A DNA stretch of 64,000 nucleotides from Luteimonas panaciterrae (GCF_020511115.1 NZ_JAJAVH010000011.1:186001-250000); one strand, 5' to 3'. Shown: positions 7,864-17,784, counted from the first letter of the stretch. Program-made: numbers and translations. The notes: generated from the sequence alone by a model not told the origin.

Positions 7864-9876
7864 TCAGCCTTTCTTGGGCGCGGGTTTGGCCTTGTCCGAC
7901 TTCGCCGCGGTTTGCGAGTTGTCCGCCGGCATCGTCCAGCCACAGGTCTGGCCTTCGTTCTCTTTCTTCAGCCATTCCTGCAGTGGGCTGAAATATTCCA
8001 GCATCGGCGCGGCGTCGAACTTGCCGCTTCCGGTGAGCTCCTGCATCGTCGCTTGCCAGGGTTGACTCGCGCCTTTGCTCAGCATCGCCCAGAATTTCTG
8101 CCCGGCGACCTTGTTGCCGTAGAAGCTGCAGTTGTACAGCGGCCCGTTGTAGCCGGCGGCGTTGCACAGCGCCTTGTAGAACTGGAACTGCAGGATGTGT
8201 GACAGGAAGTACCGGGTGTAAGGCGTGTTGCCGGGAACGTGGTATTTGGCGCCCGCATCGAAGAATTCCTCGCCGCGTGGCGTCACCGGCGCCACGCCCT
8301 GGTATTGCGCCTTCAAACGCCACCAGGCCTTGTTGTACTCGTTCGGCTTGATCGTGCCGTCGAACACGCCCCAGCGCCAGCGGTCGATCATCAGGCCAAA
8401 GGGCAGGAACGACACTTTCGCCAGCGCCATGCGCATCTGCGAATTGATCAGTGCTTCCTGGCTCTGTTGCTGCTCGCCGACCAGATCGATGGTATGCAGG
8501 TATTGCGGCGTCATCGCCAGCACGATGGTGTCGCCGATGGCTTCATGGAAGCCATCGTTGGCGCCGTTCTGGAATAGCGGCGGCTGCTTGTTGTAGGCGA
8601 GGTCGTAATAGATGTGGCCGAGCTCGTGGTAGATCGTGGTGAAGTCTTCCTCGTTCGCCTTGATGCACATCTTGATGCGCACGTCACCGGACATGTCCAT
8701 GTCCCAGGCGCTGGCGTGGCAGACCACGTCGCGATCACGCGGTTTGATCAGCTGCGACTTCTCCCAATAGCTGGCGGGAAGCTTGGGCATGCCGAGAGAG
8801 ACGTAGAAATCCTGCGCGCGCTCGTTCATGCGCCGCGCCTGCGCGAACTCGGCCTGATGCACGATGTCGGCTTCGCGGCCGGCGGGAATGGTTTCGTTTT
8901 CCTTGATCAGCAGATCGTTGAGGCCGGCTTCGTATTGCTTCTTCAGCGTGGCGGTGATGTCCAGATCGCCGGCATCCGGATAGGGTTCGAGGAAACCCCA
9001 CAGGTTGCTCCAATCCTGCTGCCACATGTTGCCCATCAGGTGTGCCGGCAGCAGGCCGCCGCTCACCGAGCCCTTGCCGGGGTATTGCGTTTCCAGCTTG
9101 GTGCGTGCGTAGCAATGCAGCTGTTCGTACAGCGGCTTGACCTGTCCCCAAAGGCGATCGGTTTCGGCGGCGAATTCCGTCGGCGACATGTCGTAGCCGG
9201 AGCGCCACATCTCACCGGCGTCGGCATAGCCCATGTCGTGCGCGCCTTCGTTGACGAGTTCGACGAAACGCTGGTATTCGCCGCGCATCGGCTTGGCGAT
9301 GGTGTGCCAGCCCTGCCAGGCTTCCAGTTGCTGGTTGTAGTCGCGGTTGTTGCGCAGCACGTCCTCGAGGTCGCCGAGCTGGCGGCAGCTCTTCGGATCG
9401 TTCGTGTCGCGACACCAGGTGCCCGCGCCGTACTGGCCTTCCAGATCGGTGGCGATGGCCGTGAGTTCGGTCAGCTTGGCCGGGTCCTTCGGCGGCGGCA
9501 TCGCCGTGTTGAGCTTGAGCAGGTTGATGGCGCGCGCGGTCTGCGGCGACATCTTCTGGCCTTCGAAACGCTTGGCCTGTTCGAGCCAGCGGTTGAGCTG
9601 CGTGAGGAAACGTTCGTTGCCCTTGGCGGCCAGGAGTTTGGTGTCGTCGTTGATGTAGGTGCTCGACAGCCATTGCGAGGCGGTGAATTCCGGGTACATC
9701 TCCTTGTACTCGCGGTTGACGCGTTCGATGAACTCGTCGGCGGTCTCGTCCTTCGGGACGTTGTCGGCGCTCTGCTCGGTCTTGGACGAGTCCTTGCAGC
9801 CGGCGATCGTCAACGCGCAGGCAAGGGCGAGGAAGGCGGTGCGGGCGGCGAACGGGAGGTTGCGGCGATGGCTCAC
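7864..9876 (-). CDS. M2-family metallopeptidase (ACE-like peptidyl-dipeptidase), lipoprotein
   Basis: A zinc dipeptidyl carboxypeptidase of 670 residues, close to the length of one ACE domain. The zinc motif HELGH lies in TIYHELGHIYYDLAY, with the downstream Glu in FHEAIGDT. The N-terminus has a signal peptide ending in the lipobox TIAGC, so the protein should be anchored in the envelope, facing the periplasm or outside. The start is a GTG at 9876. It removes dipeptides from peptide C-termini, so a nutritional role is the simplest guess. A dispersed repeat separates it from the phospholipase gene upstream. Confidence 0.92.
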   Translation of the reverse strand: MSHRRNLPFAARTAFLALACALTIAGCKDSSKTEQSADNVPKDETADEFIERVNREYKEMYPEFTASQWLSSTYINDDTKLLAAKGNERFLTQLNRWLEQAKRFEGQKMSPQTARAINLLKLNTAMPPPKDPAKLTELTAIATDLEGQYGAGTWCRDTNDPKSCRQLGDLEDVLRNNRDYNQQLEAWQGWHTIAKPMRGEYQRFVELVNEGAHDMGYADAGEMWRSGYDMSPTEFAAETDRLWGQVKPLYEQLHCYARTKLETQYPGKGSVSGGLLPAHLMGNMWQQDWSNLWGFLEPYPDAGDLDITATLKKQYEAGLNDLLIKENETIPAGREADIVHQAEFAQARRMNERAQDFYVSLGMPKLPASYWEKSQLIKPRDRDVVCHASAWDMDMSGDVRIKMCIKANEEDFTTIYHELGHIYYDLAYNKQPPLFQNGANDGFHEAIGDTIVLAMTPQYLHTIDLVGEQQQSQEALINSQMRMALAKVSFLPFGLMIDRWRWGVFDGTIKPNEYNKAWWRLKAQYQGVAPVTPRGEEFFDAGAKYHVPGNTPYTRYFLSHILQFQFYKALCNAAGYNGPLYNCSFYGNKVAGQKFWAMLSKGASQPWQATMQELTGSGKFDAAPMLEYFSPLQEWLKKENEGQTCGWTMPADNSQTAAKSDKAKPAPKKG

Positions 9877-10049
9877 TGGCGAGTCTCGGGCACGCGCTAC
9901 GAGGGCGCAGGTGCGGGCAGGCTAGTGGGCCAGGGAAGGGATCGCAAGTGTTGGAAGGTGGGGGAAATGCTTTCCTTGTTCTATATCAACAATTGTGTCG
10001 CGGCTGATATCGATGCGTATCGATCGGCTTCGGTCGGTGATGTGCTGCC

Positions 10050-10175
10050 ATCCGTCGCGCGACTGCGCTGGCTTCGGGATGTCCGGCCCGGCCACCTCAC
10101 CGCGCTGACGGCGCGGTTCGATGGCCGGGCGTTCGGGAGCGCGGCAGACGCCCTGAAGGCGTCCGCTAGCATGTG
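10050..10175 (+). repeat. Dispersed palindromic repeat, copy 1
   Basis: The segment GGCCGGGCGTTCGGGAGCGC, then GCAGACGCCCTGAAGGCGTC and CGCT, matches the reverse complement of 20484-20592 closely. It carries a hairpin GACGCC-CTGAA-GGCGTC. It lies in the roughly 300-base gap 9877-10180, between the phospholipase stop and the peptidase start. Apart from this repeat I see no gene in the gap. Confidence 0.7.
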
Positions 10176-10180
10176 CTCCC

Positions 10181-12271
10181 TCATCCAAACGCCGGGTCGC
10201 TGAAGCTGGCTGTACCGGTCTCGACATGACCAGCGAGCCGGCGCAGATAGCCACTGTCACTGCTGGACGTGATGCTGAGGTCATACCAGTGATCGCTGCC
10301 GGCGATCGACCAGACGTCGTCCACGCTGGCGCCCGCGCCCAGCGCGTGCGTGCGCGCGGGTTCGCTGCTGTAGCGGTTCGGTTTCACCGTCAGCGTGCAG
10401 GTCGCGGTTCCTTTATTGCGCAGGCGCAGCAAAAGTCGGCCGTTGGCGGCGTCGTAGATCGTTTCCACTTCCGGCTGTGCCTTGCCGGTGCCGGCCAGGA
10501 GGATGTCACCCTTGAATTCACGCAGGAATCCATTCGGCCCGAAGGCGCGCAGATCGTATTTGCCGGCGGTGTACTGCACCGAGCTCCAGTAGTCGGACAA
10601 CTGCTTGCCCGCTTCCACGGTGTAGAACCACGGGCCGTCGCTACGGTTCTGCGAATAGACGTTGAAACCGGCGCCACTCGCGCCGCTGTTGACGAAGTCG
10701 AGCCAGTACTTGCCGGCGGCGATATCGACGCGGCCATGCACGTGCAGCGCATAGGGCAGGGCGCAGGCGGGGCGGCGGCCGCTTTCCTGGTTCGGCATGA
10801 CTTGCTTGCTGGGCACGCGCGGCGGACTGAGCGCGCAACTGGCATCGGCGTCACCGATGCTGCCGCTGGTGTCGGGGAGCGCGGGCCATGCCGTCTCGGG
10901 ATCCGCGAATTCGAGCGCGGTGGTGAGATCGCCGCAGACCGCGCGGCGCCAGGCGCTGATGTTGGGTTCCGGCACGTTGAAGCGCTGTTCGAGGAACCGG
11001 ATCACGGAGGTGTGATCGAACACCTGCGAGTTCACCCAGCCGCCCTTGCTCCACGGCGAGATCACCAGCATCGGCACGCGCACGCCGAGGCCGACGGGCA
11101 CGCCGTTGTAGTTTTCCGTGGCGGTGTCGACGGTGCTCAGGCCGAGGTTGCGATCGATCGCCGGCAGGTGCGGCGCGGCGTGATCGAAGAAGCCGCCGTT
11201 CTCGTCGTAGTTGATGATGAACACCGTCTTCGACCAGACCTCGGGATTGGATGCCAGCACTTCCAGCAGGCGCGCGGTCAGCGACTCGCCGTAGGCCGGC
11301 GTCGCGGACGGGTGCTCGCTCATGATGTAGGACGGCACGATCCACGAGACCTGCGGCAGCGTGCCGTTGCGGACGTCGTTGGCGAAGGCTTCGATCAGGT
11401 ATTCGCCGCGCGAGCTGTCCTTGTTGCTGGCGTTGGAGCCGGGCACGACGGCGCGGCCGCGCTTGTACAGTTCGGAGGACGTGTCGAGCTTGCGGAAGTT
11501 CTTGAAGTACGCCAGCGAGTTGTCGCCGTAGTTGTCGTACTCCTGATACACCTTCCAGCCGACGCCGGCGTTCTGCAGGCGTTCGGCATAGGTGGTCCAG
11601 GTATGGCCGACGAAGTTCGGATTGTCCTTCGTCATGTCGCCGGTCCAGTTGCCGTCGTCGGCGTTGTTGACGGCCTGCGGGCCGTAATCGCCGACGGTCA
11701 TGCCGCTGGTGCCGGTGAACAGATGCATGCGGTTCGGGTTGGTGGGGCCGTGATGCGAGCAGTAGTAGGCGTCGCACACCGTGAACGCGTCGGCCAGCGC
11801 GTAGTAGAACGGCAGATCTGCGCGAGTGAAGTGGCCCATGCAGAACTGGCCCTTGACCTGGATCCAGGCGTCGTAGTTCTTCCACAGCGAGTGCGAACCT
11901 TTCCAGCTGTGGTCGATGTCGGACAGGCACTGCGCCGCTGTCTTGTCGGTATCGAGATGGAACGGCAGCGTGGTGGTCTTGCTGCCGATCCTGTTCGGCT
12001 GCTGCCATACATTCTTGCCGCCGGGCAGCGGGATCGGGCGCGGATCACCGAAGCCGCGCACGCCGCGCAGGGCGCCGAAGTAGTGATCGAAGGAGCGGTT
12101 CTCCTGCATCAGAATCACCACGTGCTGCACATCGTTGATGGTGCCGGTGACGTAGGCGGCCGGTACCGCGAGCGCATCGCGGATCACCTGCGGCAGAAAT
12201 TGCATGCCGGCCACGGCACCCGCCGAAGTGGCGGCCATTTTCAGGAAGTGACGCCGACGTTCAGACACCAT
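10181..12271 (-). CDS. Phospholipase C, phosphocholine-specific, Tat-exported
   Basis: A 696-residue member of the PlcH/PlcN (acid phosphatase-like) family that cleaves phosphatidylcholine or sphingomyelin. The N-terminus ERRRHFLKMAATSAGAVAG is a twin-arginine signal. The catalytic domain shows the metal-binding LMQENRSFDHYFGALRGVRGFGDP start and IINYDENGGFFDHAAPH, followed by two C-terminal beta domains (DUF756-like), the last near residues 500-690. ATG at 12271 with a GAGGG ribosome site. In PlcH-type enzymes export is folded and Tat-dependent. It may supply phosphate or choline from host or neighbour lipids; I saw no convincing PhoB box upstream. Confidence 0.92.
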   Translation of the reverse strand: MVSERRRHFLKMAATSAGAVAGMQFLPQVIRDALAVPAAYVTGTINDVQHVVILMQENRSFDHYFGALRGVRGFGDPRPIPLPGGKNVWQQPNRIGSKTTTLPFHLDTDKTAAQCLSDIDHSWKGSHSLWKNYDAWIQVKGQFCMGHFTRADLPFYYALADAFTVCDAYYCSHHGPTNPNRMHLFTGTSGMTVGDYGPQAVNNADDGNWTGDMTKDNPNFVGHTWTTYAERLQNAGVGWKVYQEYDNYGDNSLAYFKNFRKLDTSSELYKRGRAVVPGSNASNKDSSRGEYLIEAFANDVRNGTLPQVSWIVPSYIMSEHPSATPAYGESLTARLLEVLASNPEVWSKTVFIINYDENGGFFDHAAPHLPAIDRNLGLSTVDTATENYNGVPVGLGVRVPMLVISPWSKGGWVNSQVFDHTSVIRFLEQRFNVPEPNISAWRRAVCGDLTTALEFADPETAWPALPDTSGSIGDADASCALSPPRVPSKQVMPNQESGRRPACALPYALHVHGRVDIAAGKYWLDFVNSGASGAGFNVYSQNRSDGPWFYTVEAGKQLSDYWSSVQYTAGKYDLRAFGPNGFLREFKGDILLAGTGKAQPEVETIYDAANGRLLLRLRNKGTATCTLTVKPNRYSSEPARTHALGAGASVDDVWSIAGSDHWYDLSITSSSDSGYLRRLAGHVETGTASFSDPAFG

Positions 12272-12412
12272 GGGTTCGCCCTCGCGGATTGCGCAAAGGC
12301 GAAAGTATCAGGAAGTCGGTTTACAAAGGAGTGACGAGTTTCATCAGCCAAGGCGTTCGCGTCGCAACGAAAGAATTCCGCTGCGTATGGTTTCGAATTG
12401 ACGTCTTTGTTT

Positions 12413-14080
12413 TCACGCTTTCGTGACGCGCCCGGTGCATCCGGCGAACAGATCGAATTCGGGCTGGTAGAGATTCGTGTGCACCTGCATCAATCCGAGC
12501 ACGGAGTGGAACAGGTTGTCGTGGCTGGCCGGTTGCTGCGCTGTTTTCCGCAGGCAATTCGGGTCGAGCTTCTGATCGCGAAGGAAGTCCGGGGAGAACC
12601 ACATCACCATCGGGATGTGGGTCTGTTCCTTGGGAGCGATCGCATACGGCACGCCGTGCAGGAACAGTCCTTTCTCGCCCAGTGATTCGCCGTGATCGGA
12701 CGCGTAGATCAGCGCGGTGTCGTAGGCGTCCTGCTTCCTCAAGAACCCGATCGTTTCGGCGACAAGGTGATCGGTGTAAAGCAACGCATTGTCGTAGCTG
12801 TTGACGATTTGTTCGCGGTTGCAGTCGCCGAGTTCGTCGGTGTCGCAGGTGGGAACGAAACGGCGGAAGCGCGGCGGATACCGCTCGAAATATGCCGGCC
12901 CGTGGTTGCCGAGCGTGTGCAGCACGACGACGCGGTCGCGGCCATTGGGCGCGATGCGCGCGCCGAGGTCCTGCAGGAGGATTTCGTCGAAGCAGCGCTT
13001 GGCGTTGCACAACGCGGGATCCTTGCCATCGACGACGGATTCGAACGGCAGCCCATCGCAGACACCCTTGCAGCCGGTCTGATTGTCGCGCCAGAGTGTC
13101 GTCACGCCGGCACGATCGAGTACGTGCAGCAGCGATTGATGGCGGCGGATCGTGCTCTCGTTGTAATCGTGACGGCCCCATGGCGAGAACAGGCAGGGCA
13201 CGGAGACTTCCGTGCTGGTGCCACAGGATTCGGTCTGCGGGAAGCTGATCAGATCAGGCAGCGACGCGAGTTCTGGCGTTGTCTGGCGTGCATATCCATC
13301 CAAACCCCAGTTCGCCGCCCGCGCGGTTTCGCCGAGGACGAAGACCAGCAGCCGCGGTTTGCTGCCGGGTGCACGCGATGCCTGTTTCGCGTCCTCTCCG
13401 ATCGGCAGCAGCGGTGCATGCGCCTGTCGTTCGTCGACGAGCAGGACCTTGCTCGTAGACACGATGTAGTTGGCGGGCGTGACCAGATACCGTACTTCGC
13501 GCTGATTACGGATCAGCGCCGACAGATCCTTGAACGCGAACATCGCGCCCGCCACGCCAAGCAGCACCATCGCGACGAGGAAGCCGGCGCGGATCGCGAG
13601 CGCGCGCGGCCACGTCCGCTCGGGGAACCGCAGACGCCAGACGAGCAGACTGGGCAGCACGCCGAGCAGCAACAGGTAGGGCAGCAATCCGGGAACGATG
13701 AGTTCGCTGGCCTCGCGGGTCTCGGTATGCAGCACGTTGCGGAGCATGTCCGCATCGAGATAGAGGTTGTAGGCGTTCATGTAGTACGCCGCGCCCGCGC
13801 TGACCAGGAACAGCAGGGTCAGCAGCGGTTTCGCCGTCCAGCGACTGAGCACGAGACCGAGCAGGAACGCCTGCAGCGCGACGATCAGGATGATCAGCGT
13901 GACGACCAGACGCCAGGAGGCATCGAGATGCGCGATCGCGCGCCAGAAGCTGAAGTTGTAGCAGGCCAGGAAGAAGACGCTGACAAGCAGGGCCAACACT
14001 TCCAGGCGCATCGTCAGTCTGAAGGTGAGCCATTTCGGCATGGCGATGCGAGGCAATGCACTGCGGGGGAGCGTGCTCAT
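12413..14080 (-). CDS. eptA: Lipid A phosphoethanolamine transferase, EptA/PmrC-like
   Basis: An inner-membrane enzyme of about 555 residues that transfers phosphoethanolamine to lipid A, lowering its negative charge and giving polymyxin resistance. Five N-terminal membrane segments precede a periplasmic alkaline-phosphatase-like domain. The nucleophile Thr lies in SCGTSTEVSVPC and the zinc site includes YASDHGESLGEKGLFLHG. The start is set by an ATGA overlap with the PAP2 gene stop (14077-14080) and a GGAGG ribosome site. The pair lies divergent from a two-component system like a PmrAB arrangement. Confidence 0.9.
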   Translation of the reverse strand: MSTLPRSALPRIAMPKWLTFRLTMRLEVLALLVSVFFLACYNFSFWRAIAHLDASWRLVVTLIILIVALQAFLLGLVLSRWTAKPLLTLLFLVSAGAAYYMNAYNLYLDADMLRNVLHTETREASELIVPGLLPYLLLLGVLPSLLVWRLRFPERTWPRALAIRAGFLVAMVLLGVAGAMFAFKDLSALIRNQREVRYLVTPANYIVSTSKVLLVDERQAHAPLLPIGEDAKQASRAPGSKPRLLVFVLGETARAANWGLDGYARQTTPELASLPDLISFPQTESCGTSTEVSVPCLFSPWGRHDYNESTIRRHQSLLHVLDRAGVTTLWRDNQTGCKGVCDGLPFESVVDGKDPALCNAKRCFDEILLQDLGARIAPNGRDRVVVLHTLGNHGPAYFERYPPRFRRFVPTCDTDELGDCNREQIVNSYDNALLYTDHLVAETIGFLRKQDAYDTALIYASDHGESLGEKGLFLHGVPYAIAPKEQTHIPMVMWFSPDFLRDQKLDPNCLRKTAQQPASHDNLFHSVLGLMQVHTNLYQPEFDLFAGCTGRVTKA

Positions 14081-14961
14081 CGCGAAGCCTCCTGCACAGG
14101 CTCGCTTCGCGTGATCGCAGCCGAGGCATTGCGTCGCGCGGCGAGGGCCGCGCGTGCCAGCGACCATCGCACTGTCACCCGATGCAACAGCAATGCCGTC
14201 AGCCAGCACAGCATCAGCGACCACACGTCATGCGAGAGGAAGTGCGCGCCACGCAGCTGCTGCGAGATGCCGAAGATCAACCCGGCCGCGAGGCCGACGC
14301 CGAGCCCGAACCATCGCCATGCAGGTCGCGTGCTCTGGAAGAAGAAATACAACGCCACCCAGGCATAGCCGGCGCTGGCATGGCCGGCGGGGAAGCAGCC
14401 ACTGGAACGCAGCGAGGCGGGACGGGCGTCGAACAGGCCGAAGTAGGGGCGACCGCCGCCGTAGGCCGTGAGGTCCCACGGGCAGTCCATGTGCGTCGCG
14501 TGCTTCAGGTACGACACCAGCAGGGTCGAAACGGCCACGGACAAGGCCAGGCAGACGAGCGGGCGGCGCAGATGGGTCCAGTCGTCCCTGCGCCACGCCG
14601 CGATCGCGAGTGCCACCACCACCAGCCAGGCCAGCGCGCTGAGGCGCTTGCCGCCGACATGGATGATCTCGGTGGTGAGCACGATGTGTTGCAAGGCCCA
14701 GCGATGGCCTTCGAGGGCGAAAACCTGGTCCGCCAGCCAGCGGTCGCCGCCGAGTCCGAGCAACACGAAGTTGGCCGCCACGAAAGCGAGCAGAGGAAGC
14801 AGCAGTTGCCGTGTCACCCACGTGGGGGGCAGCCAGGCGGGCGCGACGCCGTCGGCGAAGCCGCGGCGTTGCGAGATGCTGCCACCGAGCGCCGAAAGCC
14901 GCGCTCCGGACAGGAAGGGGAAGTGCCTTGCGCTCCGCAAGGCGGGGATGGATTCGGACAC
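14077..14961 (-). CDS. PAP2-family membrane phosphatase
   Basis: A 294-residue integral membrane phosphatase. The three PAP2 motifs are recognisable though variant: LKHATHMDCPWDL, FPAGHASAGYAW and LRGAHFLSHD. Similar proteins act on lipid phosphates such as lipid A 1-phosphate (LpxE/LpxT type) or undecaprenyl pyrophosphate. Its gene is upstream of eptA with a four-base overlap, so a joint role in lipid A dephosphorylation and phosphoethanolamine addition is a reasonable inference. The start is a GTG at 14961 and is not certain. The 235-base gap to the divergent response regulator holds no other gene. Confidence 0.85.
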   Translation of the reverse strand: MSESIPALRSARHFPFLSGARLSALGGSISQRRGFADGVAPAWLPPTWVTRQLLLPLLAFVAANFVLLGLGGDRWLADQVFALEGHRWALQHIVLTTEIIHVGGKRLSALAWLVVVALAIAAWRRDDWTHLRRPLVCLALSVAVSTLLVSYLKHATHMDCPWDLTAYGGGRPYFGLFDARPASLRSSGCFPAGHASAGYAWVALYFFFQSTRPAWRWFGLGVGLAAGLIFGISQQLRGAHFLSHDVWSLMLCWLTALLLHRVTVRWSLARAALAARRNASAAITRSEPVQEASR

Positions 14962-15197
14962 GCTCGTTGACTCTGCCGGTCGTTCTTCGCGGCGGCATGT
15001 TGGTCAGCGCGCTGTCGGAGAGCGGTCGGAACGGTGTTGGCCGGGCGTTAAACGGCGGCCGCGGCGCGAAACGGTGGCGATTCGTTCAGCGGAGCTTGTG
15101 CGAACATGGCATTCCCACGTTTTTTCGACATGCGCCATGCACAGTAGGTGGGCTCGACGGAAGGGACGGCTGCGGGCCGATCAGGAGGTGGCGGGTC

Positions 15198-15890
15198 ATG
15201 CGGCTGTTGGTCGTTGAAGACAACCAGAATCTGGTGGCGAACCTCTTCGACTATTTCGAGTCGCGCGGCCACACCCTCGATGCCGCGCCGGACGGGGTCA
15301 CCGGCCTGCACCTGGCCGTCACCCAGGCCTACGACGCGGCGATCCTCGATTGGATGCTGCCGCGCATCGATGGACAGGAAGTCCTGCGCCGCCTGCGCGA
15401 CGAGTACGGCAGCGGCCTGCCGGTGCTGATGCTCACCGCGCGCGACGAGTTGCCGGACAAGATCGCCGGCTTCCGCGCCGGTGCCGACGATTACCTGACC
15501 AAGCCGTTCGCGCTGCCGGAACTGGAAGTGCGCCTGGAGGCGCTGGTCGCGCGCGCCGCCGGCCGTGGCCGCAGCCGCACGCTGGAAGTGCGTGATCTCA
15601 AGCTCGACCTCGCCACGCTCGAGGCCACCCGCGCCGGCAAGCCGCTGCATCTGTATCCGGCCTGCCGCAAGTTGTTGGAGACGCTGATGAAGGCGAGCCC
15701 GGCGGTGGTGACCCGCGAGCAGCTGGAATACGCCCTCTGGGGCGACGACCCGCCGGATCGCGACATGCTGCGGTCCCACATCTACGAACTGCGGCGCAGC
15801 GTCGACGGGCCGTTCGACGTCAAGCTGATCCAGACCGTGCCGCGGGTCGGCTACCGGCTCGCACCCGAAGGCGGCGGCGCGGGTGCGTAG
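15198..15890 (+). CDS. OmpR/PhoB-family response regulator
   Basis: A 230-residue regulator with a receiver domain (acidic VVED at residues 5-8, phospho-acceptor Asp51 in ILDWMLP, Lys in LTKPF) and a winged-helix output domain ending in LIQTVPRVGYRL. An excellent ribosome site AGGAGGTG lies 7 bases before the ATG at 15198. The downstream kinase gene overlaps its end by 8 bases. It is divergent from PAP2-eptA, so those genes are its probable targets, as in PmrA regulation; this is inferred from position only. Confidence 0.92.
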   Translation: MRLLVVEDNQNLVANLFDYFESRGHTLDAAPDGVTGLHLAVTQAYDAAILDWMLPRIDGQEVLRRLRDEYGSGLPVLMLTARDELPDKIAGFRAGADDYLTKPFALPELEVRLEALVARAAGRGRSRTLEVRDLKLDLATLEATRAGKPLHLYPACRKLLETLMKASPAVVTREQLEYALWGDDPPDRDMLRSHIYELRRSVDGPFDVKLIQTVPRVGYRLAPEGGGAGA

Positions 15891-17190
15891 GGCGAGTCTC
15901 CAGCTTCGCATCACGGTCGGCGTGATCGTCTACATGCTGCTGCTGTCGCTGGCGGTGGTCTACCACGGCAACACGATCAACGAACGCGCGGAGCGGTTGT
16001 TGTGGCGTTCGCTGCTGCAATCCGAACTCGACCATTACCTGGCCAGGCATAAGGAAGATCCCGACTATCACTGGCGCGATACCGACGACGTCATCCTTTA
16101 CGACAGCAACGAGCCGCGCACGATCCCGCATCGATTGACCACACTGTCTCCGGGGCTGCACGACGACATCAAGGTCGATGGCCGCGAACGCGTCGCGTTG
16201 GTCAAGGACCAGGCCGGTCGGCGCTTCATCGTTTCGCTCGACATCACCAGTTTCGAGGACGAGGAGCGCCATCTGTCCACGCTGATGGTGGGCTCCGCGT
16301 TGGGCGGATTGCTGCTGTCCGGCATTATCGTCGCCTGGGGATTGCGGCGCCTGGCCAAGCCGCTGTCGAAGCTCGCCACGGACATCGCCACCTTGCAGCC
16401 GGACCGTCCCGAGCAACGCATCGAACCGGGCCCACGAGCCAGCTCCGAACTGGTGGTGATCGCCGACGCGGTCAACGGCTACATCGAGCGCAACGCACGC
16501 TTCGTCGAACGCGAGCGTGCGTTCATCGACAGCGCCAGCCACGAGCTACGCACGCCGATCGCGGTGATCGCCGGCGCCAGCGAGATCGCTCTGGATCAGC
16601 TGACGCTGGCACCGTCGGATACCCCCGTCGCCACGCGCCAGCAGCTGCAGCGCATCCTGCATACCGCGCGCGGCGTGGAGCAGCTGATTTCGCTCTTGTT
16701 GGTGCTGGCGAAGGATCCACGGCGGCTGGCCGGCATCAGCGATCGTTTCCGCCTCGACCAGCTGCTGCCCGAGATCATGGAGGATCATCGCCACCTGTGT
16801 GCCGACAAGAACCTCACGCTCGAGCTGGCGCCGCTGCCGGCCTGCGAAGTGGTCGCGCCGCTGACGATCGTGCAGGCGGCGATCGGCAACCTGTTGCGCA
16901 ACGCGATCGAGAACAGCGACCGCGGCACGATCGTGATTACGCTGCGGCCGGAAGCCGTCGTGGTGATCGACGATCCGGGGCACGGCATGTCGCCGGAGGA
17001 GATCAGCGCGATCTACGCGCGCATGGCGCGCGGTGGCGGACGCGAGGGGAATGGCATCGGCCTCGACCTGATCGCAAGGCTCTGCGAGCACCTGGGTTGG
17101 AATCTGAAGCTCGAACCGCGCGCGGAACGCGGGACGCGCGCGACACTGGATCTCGGGCGCACCTTGGCGACAGTGGGCAAGTCGCGCTAG
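15883..17190 (+). CDS. Sensor histidine kinase, partner of the adjacent OmpR-type regulator
   Basis: A 435-residue membrane kinase: membrane segment at about 10-28, a short periplasmic sensor of about 95 residues rich in Asp, Glu and His, a second membrane segment at about 133-152, a HAMP-like linker, HisKA with His220 in SASHELRTP, and an HATPase domain (NLLRNAIENS, DPGHGMS, GNGIGLDLIARL). It starts with GTG inside the end of the regulator gene. The acidic periplasmic part could sense cations or peptides, but the signal is unknown. Confidence 0.9.
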   Translation: MRRASLQLRITVGVIVYMLLLSLAVVYHGNTINERAERLLWRSLLQSELDHYLARHKEDPDYHWRDTDDVILYDSNEPRTIPHRLTTLSPGLHDDIKVDGRERVALVKDQAGRRFIVSLDITSFEDEERHLSTLMVGSALGGLLLSGIIVAWGLRRLAKPLSKLATDIATLQPDRPEQRIEPGPRASSELVVIADAVNGYIERNARFVERERAFIDSASHELRTPIAVIAGASEIALDQLTLAPSDTPVATRQQLQRILHTARGVEQLISLLLVLAKDPRRLAGISDRFRLDQLLPEIMEDHRHLCADKNLTLELAPLPACEVVAPLTIVQAAIGNLLRNAIENSDRGTIVITLRPEAVVVIDDPGHGMSPEEISAIYARMARGGGREGNGIGLDLIARLCEHLGWNLKLEPRAERGTRATLDLGRTLATVGKSR

Positions 17191-17199
17191 TTTCGCGCT

Positions 17200-17784
17200 T
17201 CAAGCCGCGAGCGCGGGCAGCAATCCACGCTGCTGCAGCCAGCTTCGCGCATCCTCGGCATCGCGTTCGAACCACGCCCGCGTGGAGCCGAGACGGAAGG
17301 AATAACCCCAGGCATCCATGTCGCCCATCAGGCGCTCGCTGCCGACGCCGGGCAGCGCGTCGGCGAGCACGATCTGCAGATAGCAGGTCGCGTCTTCCTC
17401 TTCGACCGAATCGGTGGCGTCGGTATGCACCAGGACGCGCCGCTGCGGCGGCAGCACGATGAGATGGCAGGCCTCGTGCAGCAGCGAATGCACCGGTGTG
17501 TCATCGCGTGCATAGACCGTCGCACCGATCACGCCGGCTTCGGGATCGCCCCAGTAGCTGCCGGGAATCGGCGTATCCGCTTCCACGTGCGCCAACTGCA
17601 AGTCGTAGCGGGCGAGCAGGGCGCTGACGTCGCCGAAAGCGACGTCGCGCAGGCACAGCACGGCGCCATCGCCCTCGTCAGTGGTTGCGGGTTGTACGGT
17701 TCGCATGGAATTGCGCATCGTCTTCGCGTCAGGACCGGCGCACGATGAATGCTGTGACCGATGCCCTTCGAATGGTGCGTTCAC
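17200..17784 (-). CDS. Conserved hypothetical protein with an HExxH zincin-like motif
   Basis: A protein of up to 194 residues. VHSLLHEACHLIVLPP contains HEACH, matching the zinc-binding HExxH pattern, and a later acidic helix (SVEEEDATCYLQ) could supply a third ligand, as in ImmA/IrrE-like gluzincins. I do not recognise a named family. The GTG at 17784 has no clear ribosome site; ATG codons at 17718 and 17706 are possible true starts. It lies 30 bases downstream of minE in the same direction, so it may be co-transcribed with the min genes. Confidence 0.7.
   Translation of the reverse strand: MNAPFEGHRSQHSSCAGPDAKTMRNSMRTVQPATTDEGDGAVLCLRDVAFGDVSALLARYDLQLAHVEADTPIPGSYWGDPEAGVIGATVYARDDTPVHSLLHEACHLIVLPPQRRVLVHTDATDSVEEEDATCYLQIVLADALPGVGSERLMGDMDAWGYSFRLGSTRAWFERDAEDARSWLQQRGLLPALAA

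Noticed and set aside
12320..12350. Possible Pho box before the phospholipase C gene
   Set aside because: Only one half (TCGTCAC) resembles the heptamer; the other half does not match at 7-4-7 spacing.
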